From positions 1 through 21,672 of the forward strand of contig CAJUNZ010000047.1 of the NCBI GenBank assembly GCA_910587755.1: a DNA stretch of 21,672 nucleotides, written 5' to 3'. Positions 14,553 through 21,672 of this stretch are shown here, in pieces; position 1 is the stretch's first letter, and each line of letters opens with the position of its first letter. The notes below the pieces were generated by a model, which had not been told where the DNA came from, did not search any database, and saw only the letters and a program-made list of their open reading frames with translations. A program made the position numbers and the translations under genes. The DNA is from an uncultured Acetatifactor sp. (GTDB taxonomy: Bacteria; Bacillota; Clostridia; Lachnospirales; Lachnospiraceae).

Positions 14553-15017
14553 ATGATTTTTAAAGGATTAAAAGAAAGCAATGGGTGGATGACCGCAGAG
14601 TACAGCGCCACATGGCGTTATGGGTATGACTTCATGCTGGACGCCGCTCAGACAGTCATTGACACCGATTTCCATGACAAACTTCAGCGAGTAGCCATAG
14701 CCCCCATGGGAGGATATGACAGAGAAGTGACCGCGGAGGCAGCAGCCTGCGGAAATATCCTCAGAGACTGCAGAGAGGTAAAGGAAGAGTGCGGAGTTCT
14801 GACCATATCCGGCCTGAGCAGCCTTATGGAATGTCCTGTACAAATCTCCTTCTACAACCAGACAAGCCTTGTGAAGCTCTTCTGTCCCTTCAAGCAGTAT
14901 TTTGAAACGCACGGGGAGCATGTTTTTGACAATTACATGAACAGTATAGAAATCATGGCTTACTGCAAGGACACAGAGCGCAGAACCCTTGCCAGAATAA
15001 CTGGGGAGAACAACTGA
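14553..15017 (+). CDS. Hypothetical protein, 154 residues, family not recognised
   Basis: I do not recognise this protein. It reads as soluble and of mixed alpha/beta composition, with no signal peptide and no membrane segment. Visible features are an aromatic N-terminal stretch (TAEYSATWRYGYDFMLDAA, 14-32), a Met-Gly-Gly-Tyr turn at 52-55, and several cysteines (Cys66, Cys73, Cys80, Cys94, Cys111, Cys137) without a regular metal-site spacing. The coding case rests on a good promoter 50 bp upstream, a GAGAG ribosome site five bases before the ATG, a normal amino-acid mix, and no competing gene on the other strand. It is divergent from the NADAR gene with a 174-bp shared upstream region, and convergent with the ABC permease. 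Function unknown. Confidence 0.75.
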   Translation: MIFKGLKESNGWMTAEYSATWRYGYDFMLDAAQTVIDTDFHDKLQRVAIAPMGGYDREVTAEAAACGNILRDCREVKEECGVLTISGLSSLMECPVQISFYNQTSLVKLFCPFKQYFETHGEHVFDNYMNSIEIMAYCKDTERRTLARITGENN

Positions 15018-15074
15018 AAGGTTCTTCCCGGTCTCCCACGCCGGCCGTGGGGCTGTGAATACTTTTTGCGCCGG

Positions 15075-15101
15075 GCGGATACGATCCTGAATCATATCCG
15101 C
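15075..15101. terminator. Hairpin in convergent gap, possible terminator
   Basis: GCGGATACGAT and ATCATATCCGC form an 11-bp stem with one mismatch and a 5-nt loop, 4 bp past the permease stop codon and 57 bp past the unknown gene. A second hairpin, CCCACG-CCGGC-CGTGGG, lies near 15037-15053 and is followed a few bases later by CTTTTTG, which suits the plus-strand transcript. Neither has a classic U-run right after the stem. Confidence 0.45.
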
Positions 15102-15105
15102 TCAA

Positions 15106-17349
15106 TCACACAGCTGTGCTGTTTTTTCTAAACAGCCAAAACACCACACCGACCGCCGACAGGATCAGCATGGACAGAAGCGCTGTCTGCACCCTTCCCC
15201 TGCTTTTGCCGGAAAGTGCCAGAGTCACCCAGGTTGCCGCGACAGCTGCTCCCAGGCACAGCAGCACATAAAGAGCCGCTGCAGCCAGCACAGGCAGCGG
15301 GAAAGCAAGATGTGAGAAGCAGGAAATGTTCCGCAGGTCAGCTCCCAGACTGCCCATGGGATAGACGGAAGAGATACGGATTGCCCTGCACAGAGGGGCC
15401 ACTGCAGCCAGAGCTACCCCCATGACGCTGCAGAGCAGAATTTTCCGCCTGGCGGTCCTTTTTACCCCAGTCTTCACAGACCCTAACAGCAGAATAGCCC
15501 CTGTCTCATATTCCATGGCAAAGACCCCGCTGAAAGCCAGAATGATTCCCACAGACTGTATCAGCAGATTTACCAGCGTGGTATTTTCCCAGACTTCCAG
15601 AAAATACAGCCATCCTGTGTCATAGACAAAGCACCCGCCTGACTCTTTTATGTGCAGATACTGTGCCTGCACCCGCTGAAAAGAAGGATAAAAATACAGC
15701 GTCATGTTTTCCCTGGCCTCCAGGGCATCCGCCGCATCCCTGCTGATTTCCCCCGCCTCGTACATCTGCTCAATCTGTTCCAGAGTCCGAAAGGCATCCT
15801 CAAACCGTTTTTCCTCCGACAAAACTACCTGCTCCTTTTCCTGTGTCAGTTCTCCCTCCAGCCTGAGCATAAGTCCCCTGTAATACTGCTCTCCAGCAGA
15901 AGGGTAATAACTGCGCTCAAGGCTCCTCCAGCCTATCAGTGCCATCGACAGAAGCAGAACCACCAGTCCCTGCTGCATAATAAGGATTTTATACGCCTCA
16001 TGACGAATCAGATTCACATGGGGCCGGAAAGGAATCCGAAAGGGCAGGTGCAGTCTTTTGGCATCCATGGAACGCATATGGGCAAACAGAAAAAGACTGC
16101 ATGCCGTCCCCAGACCGGCCAGGGCAGCGGTCACTCCCCAGGCCATATGCAGCCGGGATACCGGATGACCCCACAGATTGAAATTCAGATAACCGCCGTA
16201 GAGGATTTCTGTCCGCATCAGCCCAGCCGGGTTCAGATACTTAAGAGGCGCCAGGGGAGAGCCTGGGGAAATCAGCCCGTACAGCGCCGTGCCCGTTCCT
16301 GCGGCCGCCGCTCCAAAAAGCCAGGGAGCCAGAGTAAGCTCACACCGGATGCCCAGGCAGACACACAAAGTTCCCATCCCAAAGAGCACAAATGCCTTGG
16401 TCAGCAGAGACAGAGCCACAAAACCGCCCACACTGAGAGAAAGGGGACTTTCCATATATGGGGCCAGGGACTGGATCCGGATCCTGAAATCAGGTATCCC
16501 GGCGCTGCACCCGTAAAAGACAAGGTTTACCCCATAAAAAATCACGGAGACAAGGAGGCAGTGTAACAAAAGCGCCCCAAGCTTTGCACTCATACAGGCC
16601 AGAATCCCCCGCCGGGTGCTCCTGGTAACATAGAAAAGCCGCCTCTCTTTTTCCTCTGTTACCAGACTTCCCGCAAACAACAAGACGGCCAGATACAGCA
16701 GCAGATCCGTCCTGGGGCTTTCCATGGCCCGGACAAACCCCTCCGAAGGCGTAAAACATATCCCCTTCCCGTCAAGAGCCTCGTAATCCGCCGCGCTTTT
16801 TCGCAGATTCCGCCCGCTGAAACCGGACTCTTCCCCGCCTCCGAATATGGATATGCCCCCCAGTCTCTCTCCGTTTTTCCGGACATTTAAAAGCCATGTC
16901 TCATACCCTGCGGTCTTCTCCAGTTCTCTGTACACCTGCTCCGTCAGCGCCTTCTCCTGCTCCGGTGTATCGGTAAACAGAATCCACTCCCCAGACTGGT
17001 ACAGTCCATAGTATGCTTCAAAAACCCCTGGATTTGTTTCCATCTCCCGGGCAGCCAGTATCTCCCCCTGCTCGTTTCCAAAGTTCTGCATGGCCAGAAT
17101 GGTTTCCACAACACGAACCCCTTCCACTGTCTCCATGCGCTTTGCCATATAGGTGATTTTCTCTTCTTCGCTCCTCCATGACAGTTGATTCTCCAGGGCC
17201 TTGTAAGCGGAAAGGGGCGGCTGTCCTTCCCCCGCCGGCAGGGTGTACCAGAGGGCAAAGCTATGTACGGAAAACAGAATACAGACTGCCAGCAGAAAAC
17301 TCCGCTTCCGCCAGATTTTTTCTCCCTCAAAGCAAATCAGGCGCAGCAT
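15106..17349 (-). CDS. ABC transporter permease, two half-permeases fused in one chain
   Basis: This is a 747-residue membrane protein, the permease partner of the ATPase just upstream. Predicted membrane segments are near 17-36, 214-231, 253-280, 306-333, 338-360, 402-424, 458-474, 593-612, 636-655, 683-710 and 722-741. Large extracytoplasmic parts lie at about 37-212 and 476-590. The layout repeats: a start-like motif LRLICFEGEKIW at 2-13 recurs as VNLIRHEAYKIL at 445-456, each followed by a membrane helix, an outer domain and a helix block with the ABC-2-like pattern E...(G/R)...(R/K)...K. So one chain probably supplies both halves of the pore. It overlaps the ATPase gene by 23 bp, with GGAGGAGG just before the ATG inside that gene. 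The substrate is unknown; resistance peptides or lipids are possible. Confidence 0.83.
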   Translation of the reverse strand: MLRLICFEGEKIWRKRSFLLAVCILFSVHSFALWYTLPAGEGQPPLSAYKALENQLSWRSEEEKITYMAKRMETVEGVRVVETILAMQNFGNEQGEILAAREMETNPGVFEAYYGLYQSGEWILFTDTPEQEKALTEQVYRELEKTAGYETWLLNVRKNGERLGGISIFGGGEESGFSGRNLRKSAADYEALDGKGICFTPSEGFVRAMESPRTDLLLYLAVLLFAGSLVTEEKERRLFYVTRSTRRGILACMSAKLGALLLHCLLVSVIFYGVNLVFYGCSAGIPDFRIRIQSLAPYMESPLSLSVGGFVALSLLTKAFVLFGMGTLCVCLGIRCELTLAPWLFGAAAAGTGTALYGLISPGSPLAPLKYLNPAGLMRTEILYGGYLNFNLWGHPVSRLHMAWGVTAALAGLGTACSLFLFAHMRSMDAKRLHLPFRIPFRPHVNLIRHEAYKILIMQQGLVVLLLSMALIGWRSLERSYYPSAGEQYYRGLMLRLEGELTQEKEQVVLSEEKRFEDAFRTLEQIEQMYEAGEISRDAADALEARENMTLYFYPSFQRVQAQYLHIKESGGCFVYDTGWLYFLEVWENTTLVNLLIQSVGIILAFSGVFAMEYETGAILLLGSVKTGVKRTARRKILLCSVMGVALAAVAPLCRAIRISSVYPMGSLGADLRNISCFSHLAFPLPVLAAAALYVLLCLGAAVAATWVTLALSGKSRGRVQTALLSMLILSAVGVVFWLFRKNSTAV

Positions 17350-18070
17350 GGCCCTCCTCCTCTCCGAAAATCCTCATATAGACTTCCTCCAGATTTCCAC
17401 ATCCCTCATGGCTGCGGCAGAGATCATCCACCGTGCCTCTGCCGATAATGCTCCCGGAACGAATCAGCAGAATATCACCGGCAATGGGGGCAATGTCGGA
17501 GACCACATGGGTGGAGACCATTATAATCCTTTCCCCGGAAAGCTCTTTGATCTGTTCCCGCACCCGTACCCGTTCCTTGGGATCCAGTCCCGCTGTGGGC
17601 TCGTCCAGAACCAGCAGCCTGGGATCTCCCAAAAGAGCCTGGGCAATCAAAATGCGCTGCTTCATCCCTCCGGAATAGGTTCTCAGAGGACGGTCCGCTC
17701 TATCCTCCAGATTCACCATGGCCAGAACCCGCCCCAGCTCCTCCTTTACTTTCTTTTCGGGAATTCCTTTCAGCGCCGCCATATAGGCCAGAAAACGCCG
17801 TCCCGTAAAAGTCTCATACAGCCCCTGCTGCTGAGGCGCATAGCCGATCAGGCTCCGAAAACGCTCCCCCAGACTGCGGATGTCCTCCCCGTCCCAGAGA
17901 ACCCGCCCCTCATCCGGAGCCAGGTTCCCTGTGATAATGTTCATAAGAGTGGACTTTCCCGCGCCATTGGGCCCCAGAAGGCCGTAAATGCCCCAGGGCA
18001 GCTCCAGGGCCACTTCCTGCAGAGCCTTTTTTCCCTTGTAGGATTTTGTGATTTTTTCCAGTACAAGCAT
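17327..18070 (-). CDS. ABC transporter ATP-binding protein
   Basis: This 247-residue protein is the nucleotide-binding subunit that powers the downstream permease. The Walker A motif GPNGAGKST, Q-loop region GYAPQQQGLYETFTG, signature YSGGMKQR, Walker B LLVLDEPTAGLDP and switch histidine in VSTHVV are all intact and in order. The sequence is of the ABC-2/DRA exporter type, similar to bacitracin- or antibiotic-export ATPases. The start has GAGAGG six bases upstream; the lipoprotein stop codon is 3 bp away, so translation is probably coupled. It overlaps the permease start by 23 bp. Direction of transport is inferred as export from the family, not shown. Confidence 0.95.
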   Translation of the reverse strand: MLVLEKITKSYKGKKALQEVALELPWGIYGLLGPNGAGKSTLMNIITGNLAPDEGRVLWDGEDIRSLGERFRSLIGYAPQQQGLYETFTGRRFLAYMAALKGIPEKKVKEELGRVLAMVNLEDRADRPLRTYSGGMKQRILIAQALLGDPRLLVLDEPTAGLDPKERVRVREQIKELSGERIIMVSTHVVSDIAPIAGDILLIRSGSIIGRGTVDDLCRSHEGCGNLEEVYMRIFGEEEGHAAPDLL

Positions 18071-18073
18071 GGT

Positions 18074-19627
18074 CTACCTCTCTTTAGCAGGTTTTATGCT
18101 GCGCCAGGCAGGTCTGCCCGCCAGCAGATCTTCTATGGAAATCAGAGCATATTTATACTGTAAGATTTCCATGGAGCCGCCTCCCAAGGGATTATCTATG
18201 GCGTCATGGTCATAAATCACAAGCACATCTTTCTCTGTGACGGCCTGAAATTCCAGAGCCCAGCCAGTGCTGAGACCTGTCAGCGTGCTGTGGGTGACTT
18301 TCCCCGTATCTGGATCCACAAAATACCATGTATTATCGGCTAGTTCATGATCCCTGCAGCAGAGCAGATTTCCCAGGTTTCCCATGATATTATTTTGAGG
18401 AAACGTACAGATTTTCTTTTCCTCTCCTGTCAAAGGATCAACACTTTTGAGTTCCCCACTGTCTTTAAAAGATACGTACAGCTTATTCCCCAGAACATAC
18501 ATGGAATGCCTTTTGCTGTTGGAGATACGGCAGACTTCCTTCAGCTCACCTGTTTTGACGTCCAGGAGCTCACAGACCTCAAATGAATTATCAAACAATT
18601 CCTTGTGAATATCGTCGTCCCACAATTCTTCCTGTGACACTTCCCGGCCAAAGTCGATACTGTTCAGCAGCAGGTAATCCCCGTAGCACCCAAGGATTTT
18701 TCGGGAGACAGAATCCTCAAAGTTCAGAGAACAGACTTCCGCAATACTTCCCTCCTCCAGATTCAGCCGCATTAACTTTCTATTTGATGGCATCTTATAG
18801 TCAGCACCGCCCGCATTATCTGCAGAGATTTCTTTCGTAATCACATAGAGATTTTTTCCATCCCCCATGATTTTTTCTTCCACTGCCAGGCCGGGGGTAA
18901 AAGTGTAAACCTGTCTGCGCTCCGTGCCGTCAAGATTTGCACGATACAACACAGAAGGTTCGCTCTCCACCTGCTGGGCAGAATCTCCAAAGTTTACTAT
19001 TGTTGTTTCATCGTTAGTACGTCCCCTGCTGAGGATATAAAGCCCGTCTCCCTGAATAAATATTTTCGTGGTATAGATCGTAAATGCATCTGACGGAAAT
19101 ACAGCAGGGCAGTCCGCAGAGTCATGGCCGCATCCGGCCGTGCTGCACAGAAAAATCTCCTGCGTGGAGGCATAGTCCATGTACATCAGATGTGAGCCCC
19201 TGCTTCCATCCCGGAGTTTGGTCATCTCGTTTGTCAGATAATAAAAACCATCCTCTGTGCTGCAGGTACTGACAATGGCATCTGTGGTGAGAAGCCGAAG
19301 CCCGCCTGTTGCAGATATTCCTGTGACGGCGGTGTTGGAAGCGCTGTACCCACCTGCCACACTGCCGGATCCGCTGTGGGTGCTGCTGCCTTCCTCTGTT
19401 CCGCCGGTGCCGCTGTGGATGCTGCTGCCTTCCTCTGTTCCGTCGGTGCCTGCTCCGGCGCCATTGTCACCGCCTTCACCCACCTGGCCGCTGTTTTCAG
19501 CGCCCTTATCCCCATCGGCTGATCCGGGAAGCATGCCGCCGCTGCAGGCGCAGAGAGACAGGGTCAGCCCTGCTGTCATTGCCGCCAATAGATATTTCTT
19601 CCCATGACTTTTCGCAAAACATTTCAT
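18074..19627 (-). CDS. Large secreted lipoprotein with repeat linker, probable beta-propeller
   Basis: The N-terminus is a lipoprotein signal: basic residues, a hydrophobic stretch (12-25) and the lipobox LCAC at 25-28, so Cys28 should be lipidated and the protein held on the outer face of the membrane. A Gly/Ser/Glu-rich linker follows (about 29-95) with two tandem 13-residue repeats (GTEEGSS-I/T-HSG-T/S-G, 63-88). The rest (110-517) has repeated strand patterns such as GDGLYILSRG, GDGKNLYVITKE, YGDYLLLNSID, LGNKLYVSFKD and NTWYFVDPDTGK, typical of a beta-propeller. A cluster C161-x4-C-x-H-x4-C173 (FLCSTAGCGHDSADCPA) could bind metal or form disulfides. It lies between the kinase and the ABC genes, so a role in sensing or in presenting a ligand to the exporter is plausible. 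The exact family is not known to me. Confidence 0.85.
   Translation of the reverse strand: MKCFAKSHGKKYLLAAMTAGLTLSLCACSGGMLPGSADGDKGAENSGQVGEGGDNGAGAGTDGTEEGSSIHSGTGGTEEGSSTHSGSGSVAGGYSASNTAVTGISATGGLRLLTTDAIVSTCSTEDGFYYLTNEMTKLRDGSRGSHLMYMDYASTQEIFLCSTAGCGHDSADCPAVFPSDAFTIYTTKIFIQGDGLYILSRGRTNDETTIVNFGDSAQQVESEPSVLYRANLDGTERRQVYTFTPGLAVEEKIMGDGKNLYVITKEISADNAGGADYKMPSNRKLMRLNLEEGSIAEVCSLNFEDSVSRKILGCYGDYLLLNSIDFGREVSQEELWDDDIHKELFDNSFEVCELLDVKTGELKEVCRISNSKRHSMYVLGNKLYVSFKDSGELKSVDPLTGEEKKICTFPQNNIMGNLGNLLCCRDHELADNTWYFVDPDTGKVTHSTLTGLSTGWALEFQAVTEKDVLVIYDHDAIDNPLGGGSMEILQYKYALISIEDLLAGRPAWRSIKPAKER
19371..19448. repeat. Two tandem 39-bp repeats in lipoprotein linker
   Basis: Copies at 19371-19409 and 19410-19448 differ at 2 of 39 positions. 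They encode the 13-residue Gly/Glu/Ser linker units of the lipoprotein. The length is a multiple of three, so copy number can change without breaking the frame. Confidence 0.9.
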
Positions 19628-19664
19628 AAAAAAAGACCTCCTTCTTTCTTACAAAGGAGATCTT
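19628..19664 (-). promoter_or_regulatory. Hairpin hiding the lipoprotein ribosome site, with a T-run (attenuator-like)
   Basis: In the transcript, AAGATCTCCTT (19664-19654) pairs with AAGGAGGTCTT (19643-19633): 11 bp with one G-U, and a loop of about 10 nt. The 3' arm contains the whole AAGGAGG ribosome site of the lipoprotein gene. Seven T (19634-19628) run from the stem end to the ATG. The same structure could thus block translation or act as an intrinsic terminator between the kinase and the lipoprotein-ABC genes. Confidence 0.6.
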
Positions 19665-19675
19665 ACAGGAAAAAA

Positions 19676-19693
19676 GTCAAAACCCTGTCAAAA
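19676..19693 (-). promoter_or_regulatory. Direct repeat TTTTGAC with 11-bp period, possible response-regulator box
   Basis: On the minus strand TTTTGAC occurs at 19693-19687 and again at 19682-19676, an 11-bp step. OmpR/PhoB-type regulators usually bind direct repeats of this period, and the operon encodes such a regulator. A weak TAAGAT lies at 19665-19660. Binding and an internal promoter are inference. Confidence 0.4.
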
Positions 19694-19698
19694 ATAAA

Positions 19699-21036
19699 TT
19701 AAGTTTCTGTGTGCTCAGATACAATCTGCAAACCGATTTTTTCTCTGCGTTTCACCGCAATCTTAACTGTCACTTCTGCACCGTCGGGGGAATTCTCAAG
19801 TTTCAGACTGCCTCCATGCTTTATGCACAACAGACGGCTGACAGCAAGGCCGATTCCCATATGCCCTCCCTCACCTGGGGTCAGAAAGAACCGTTCTTTT
19901 CTGCGAAGCACCTCCTGCGGAAAACCTTCCCCGTCATCGGTGACAGCAATGGACAGATAATTTCCTTCCAGAGAAAAATCAAATCCTATCTCCTTCCGGG
20001 CATAGCGCAGGGCATTTCCCGCAATGTTCTCCAGCACCCGGTGCAGCAGGATTCCGTCCGCCAGAATCTCTTCCTGAGGCAGTTCCCCCGTGATCTTCAG
20101 GGAAATTTCCCGGTTTTCTGCCAGAAGACAGATGTCCTCTGTCAGACTTGCAGGCAGCTGTGAAGCCAAAAGCCATTCCTTCTTCAGCACCCTCTCCTCC
20201 GACTTGTTCAACTGCCCCACGGACTCCGTGTACTGTTCCAGGCGCTTTGCCGCCAGATCCATATTCTCCACTATGTGCAGAATTTTTTCTCTGTTCATCT
20301 CCCCGGTTTCCAGTCCCTTTTTCAGGTACTCCGCATACCCCCCAACAATGGCGATGGGGTTGCGAAGATCATGGGCCACCGAGGCCTGCAGAAGCTTTCT
20401 CTCCTCCAGCATCCTCCACATGGCCTTATTGTTCTCACACAGAACCCCACGCATCTTTTCAAAGGAAGAGCACAGCGCTCCCAGTTCGTCGCCGCAGTCA
20501 TAGTCCAGCACAAAATCCAGATCCTGGTGCGCAATACTCTCCGCCGCCCCGGAAAGCAGCGACAGCGGCACTTTCAACTTCCTTCTATAAAAATACACAC
20601 TGCACAGGAAGATCCCGGCAAACGCAAATACCGCAGGGGCAGCCGCCATAATCACACCGCAGGCCCGGTAGGCAGCTTTTCGCTTAGGTGTGAGAGAATC
20701 CACACTTTCCTCTATCTTTTGTAATGAATACCATGTCTGTTCGACTTCCCGGTCCACAGGAACTCCATCTTCTTTGATCACACCATACGGAAGCAGTTTC
20801 GGGTTTTCCCCATACTCCAGAAGATACTTTTCCTCTGACATGCTCCCGTTTTCCCACTGCCTCTCCATGATAAGATAGGCTCTGTAGGACTCTGGCAGGA
20901 GATAATGCCTGAAAGCCCCGCAGCACCAGATTACAAGCGCCGAGGCAAGGACCACTGCCCCTGCTGTAGACAGCACCGTCAGCATAAAAAAGCGTTTCAG
21001 CGGCAGATTCTGCCATCGGTTTTTCAACGATTCCAT
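19699..21036 (-). CDS. Sensor histidine kinase, two-component system
   Basis: This 445-residue membrane kinase should pass phosphate to the response regulator encoded just upstream. Two membrane helices (about 17-40 and 127-150) flank an extracytoplasmic sensor loop of roughly 85 residues. A HAMP-like linker follows (151-205). The HisKA box is SVAHDLRNPIAIVGGY with the phospho-acceptor His222. The HATPase_c domain shows the N box NIAGNALRYA (337-346), G1 box DDGEGF (367-372) and G2 box GHMGIGLAVS (391-400). All catalytic motifs are present. It overlaps the regulator by 13 bp, so the pair is translated together. The signal is unknown. The lipoprotein-ABC genes downstream suggest a peptide or cell-envelope stress signal, which is inference from context. 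Confidence 0.95.
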   Translation of the reverse strand: MESLKNRWQNLPLKRFFMLTVLSTAGAVVLASALVIWCCGAFRHYLLPESYRAYLIMERQWENGSMSEEKYLLEYGENPKLLPYGVIKEDGVPVDREVEQTWYSLQKIEESVDSLTPKRKAAYRACGVIMAAAPAVFAFAGIFLCSVYFYRRKLKVPLSLLSGAAESIAHQDLDFVLDYDCGDELGALCSSFEKMRGVLCENNKAMWRMLEERKLLQASVAHDLRNPIAIVGGYAEYLKKGLETGEMNREKILHIVENMDLAAKRLEQYTESVGQLNKSEERVLKKEWLLASQLPASLTEDICLLAENREISLKITGELPQEEILADGILLHRVLENIAGNALRYARKEIGFDFSLEGNYLSIAVTDDGEGFPQEVLRRKERFFLTPGEGGHMGIGLAVSRLLCIKHGGSLKLENSPDGAEVTVKIAVKRREKIGLQIVSEHTET

Positions 21037-21672
21037 TTATATCCCACACCCCAGACTGTCTCAATATATTCCTGCCCGGAAATCTCATGAAGCTTTGCCC
21101 GTATCTTTCTGATATGCTCCTTGACCACATCCGCACTGCCAGATCCGTCATAACCCCAGACCAGTTCATAGATTCGTTCTCTGTCAAACACCTGTCCTGG
21201 ATTGGAGAGAAGAAATTCAATCAGGTCAAACTCTTTTTTGGAAAAAAGAATCTCTCTCCCCCGGAAAAAGACCTGCCGCTGGGACAGGTTGACAATCAGC
21301 TCCCCGGAGGTCAGCATGGATGCGTTTCTGCGGCTGCGCTGATCTCTGCGCAGGTGAGCCGCCACCCTGGCGGACAGTTCTCTCAGGCTGAAAGGTTTGG
21401 TAATGTAATCGTCACCGCCATACTCCAGGCCTATTATCCTGTCCTGTTCCGTTATCCTGGCAGTGACAAAGAGAATGGGACAGGATACATGGTTACGGAT
21501 ATTTTTGCACAACTCCAGTCCGTCCAGGCCTGGCATGTTTATGTCCAGTATGATCAAATCCGGGTTCCTGGGAAGCCATTCCACAGCCTCCCAGGCGCTG
21601 TTTGCCGTCATAATCTCATAGCCCTCATCTCCCAGATGGTCCGAGAGCAGCTCTGTCATCATTTTTTCATCG
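21024..21672 (-). CDS. OmpR/PhoB family response regulator (N-terminus cut by window edge)
   Basis: The receiver domain runs into the right edge. Codons before the Met at 21662 read Asp-Glu-Lys, which matches the acidic pocket of a DDE-type receiver start, so the true start lies outside the window and this Met is not the start. Visible landmarks are the phospho-acceptor Asp in LIILDINMPGLDG, Thr in FVTARITEQD and the conserved Lys in YITKPFS. The C-terminal winged-helix DNA-binding domain has LTSGELIVNLSQRQV, KKEFDLIEFLLSNPGQVFDRERIYELVWGYD (given here only as its landmarks) and the closing ETVWGVGYKW. Roughly 5-10 residues should be missing. It is the first visible gene of the operon and likely controls it. 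Confidence 0.95.
   Translation of the reverse strand, partial: DEKMMTELLSDHLGDEGYEIMTANSAWEAVEWLPRNPDLIILDINMPGLDGLELCKNIRNHVSCPILFVTARITEQDRIIGLEYGGDDYITKPFSLRELSARVAAHLRRDQRSRRNASMLTSGELIVNLSQRQVFFRGREILFSKKEFDLIEFLLSNPGQVFDRERIYELVWGYDGSGSADVVKEHIRKIRAKLHEISGQEYIETVWGVGYKWNR

Noticed and set aside
13476..15017. NADAR gene and neighbour as a toxin-antitoxin pair
   Set aside because: The pair is divergent, not co-transcribed, and the neighbour shows no ADP-ribosyltransferase motifs.
19660..19691. TTGACA plus TAAGAT as an unaided sigma-A promoter before the lipoprotein
   Set aside because: The spacing is 20 bp and the -10 weak, so I do not call it a promoter by itself; it is discussed only with the direct repeat.
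1..21672. CRISPR array, insertion sequences, prophage
   Set aside because: No regularly spaced repeats, no transposase, integrase or phage structural genes were seen on either strand.

Overview
The window looks like chromosome of a Gram-positive Clostridia, most likely a Lachnospiraceae-type gut anaerobe. The grounds are Firmicutes-style AGGAGG ribosome sites, sigma-A promoters with extended -10 elements, an endonuclease-type MutL instead of MutH, an MreB with a Lachnospiraceae-like sequence, and a lipoprotein of a kind I recall from gut Firmicutes. Base composition is moderately GC-rich. No phage, transposase, integrase, CRISPR array or rRNA was seen.

Left part (1-11817, all minus strand) is housekeeping. 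Reading with transcription, from right to left: ruvA-ruvB (Holliday junction migration); mutS-mutL-miaA-PLP lyase family gene (mismatch repair, tRNA i6A37 modification, an amino-acid-lyase-like enzyme), with its own good promoter before mutS; then radC-mreB-mreC with a promoter in front of radC. MreC runs off the left edge and lacks only its last residues. Genes inside each group overlap or sit within about 30 bp.

Middle part (11847-15101) is an accessory patch of single genes on both strands: tRNA-Ala(CGC) with its own promoter; a strong intrinsic terminator; a shortened Uma2-type nuclease gene; a DsbA/FrnE-like oxidoreductase with a strong promoter; a NADAR (ADP-ribose glycosidase family) gene on the minus strand; and divergent from it a 154-residue protein I do not recognise.

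Right part (15106-21672, minus strand) is one signalling and transport operon: OmpR-type response regulator (N-terminus cut by the right edge), sensor histidine kinase, a large lipoprotein, an ABC ATPase and a 747-residue permease that looks like two fused half-permeases. Regulator and kinase overlap, lipoprotein and ATPase are 3 bp apart, and ATPase and permease overlap. The only real gap (71 bp, kinase to lipoprotein) holds an 11-bp-phased direct repeat and a hairpin that buries the lipoprotein ribosome site and ends in seven T. This is the most unusual non-coding structure in the window. No gene-free stretch exceeds 300 bases. No clear undescribed multi-gene system is evident. The best leads are the lipoprotein leader, the fused permease with its lipoprotein, the NADAR/unknown gene pair and the internally deleted Uma2 gene.
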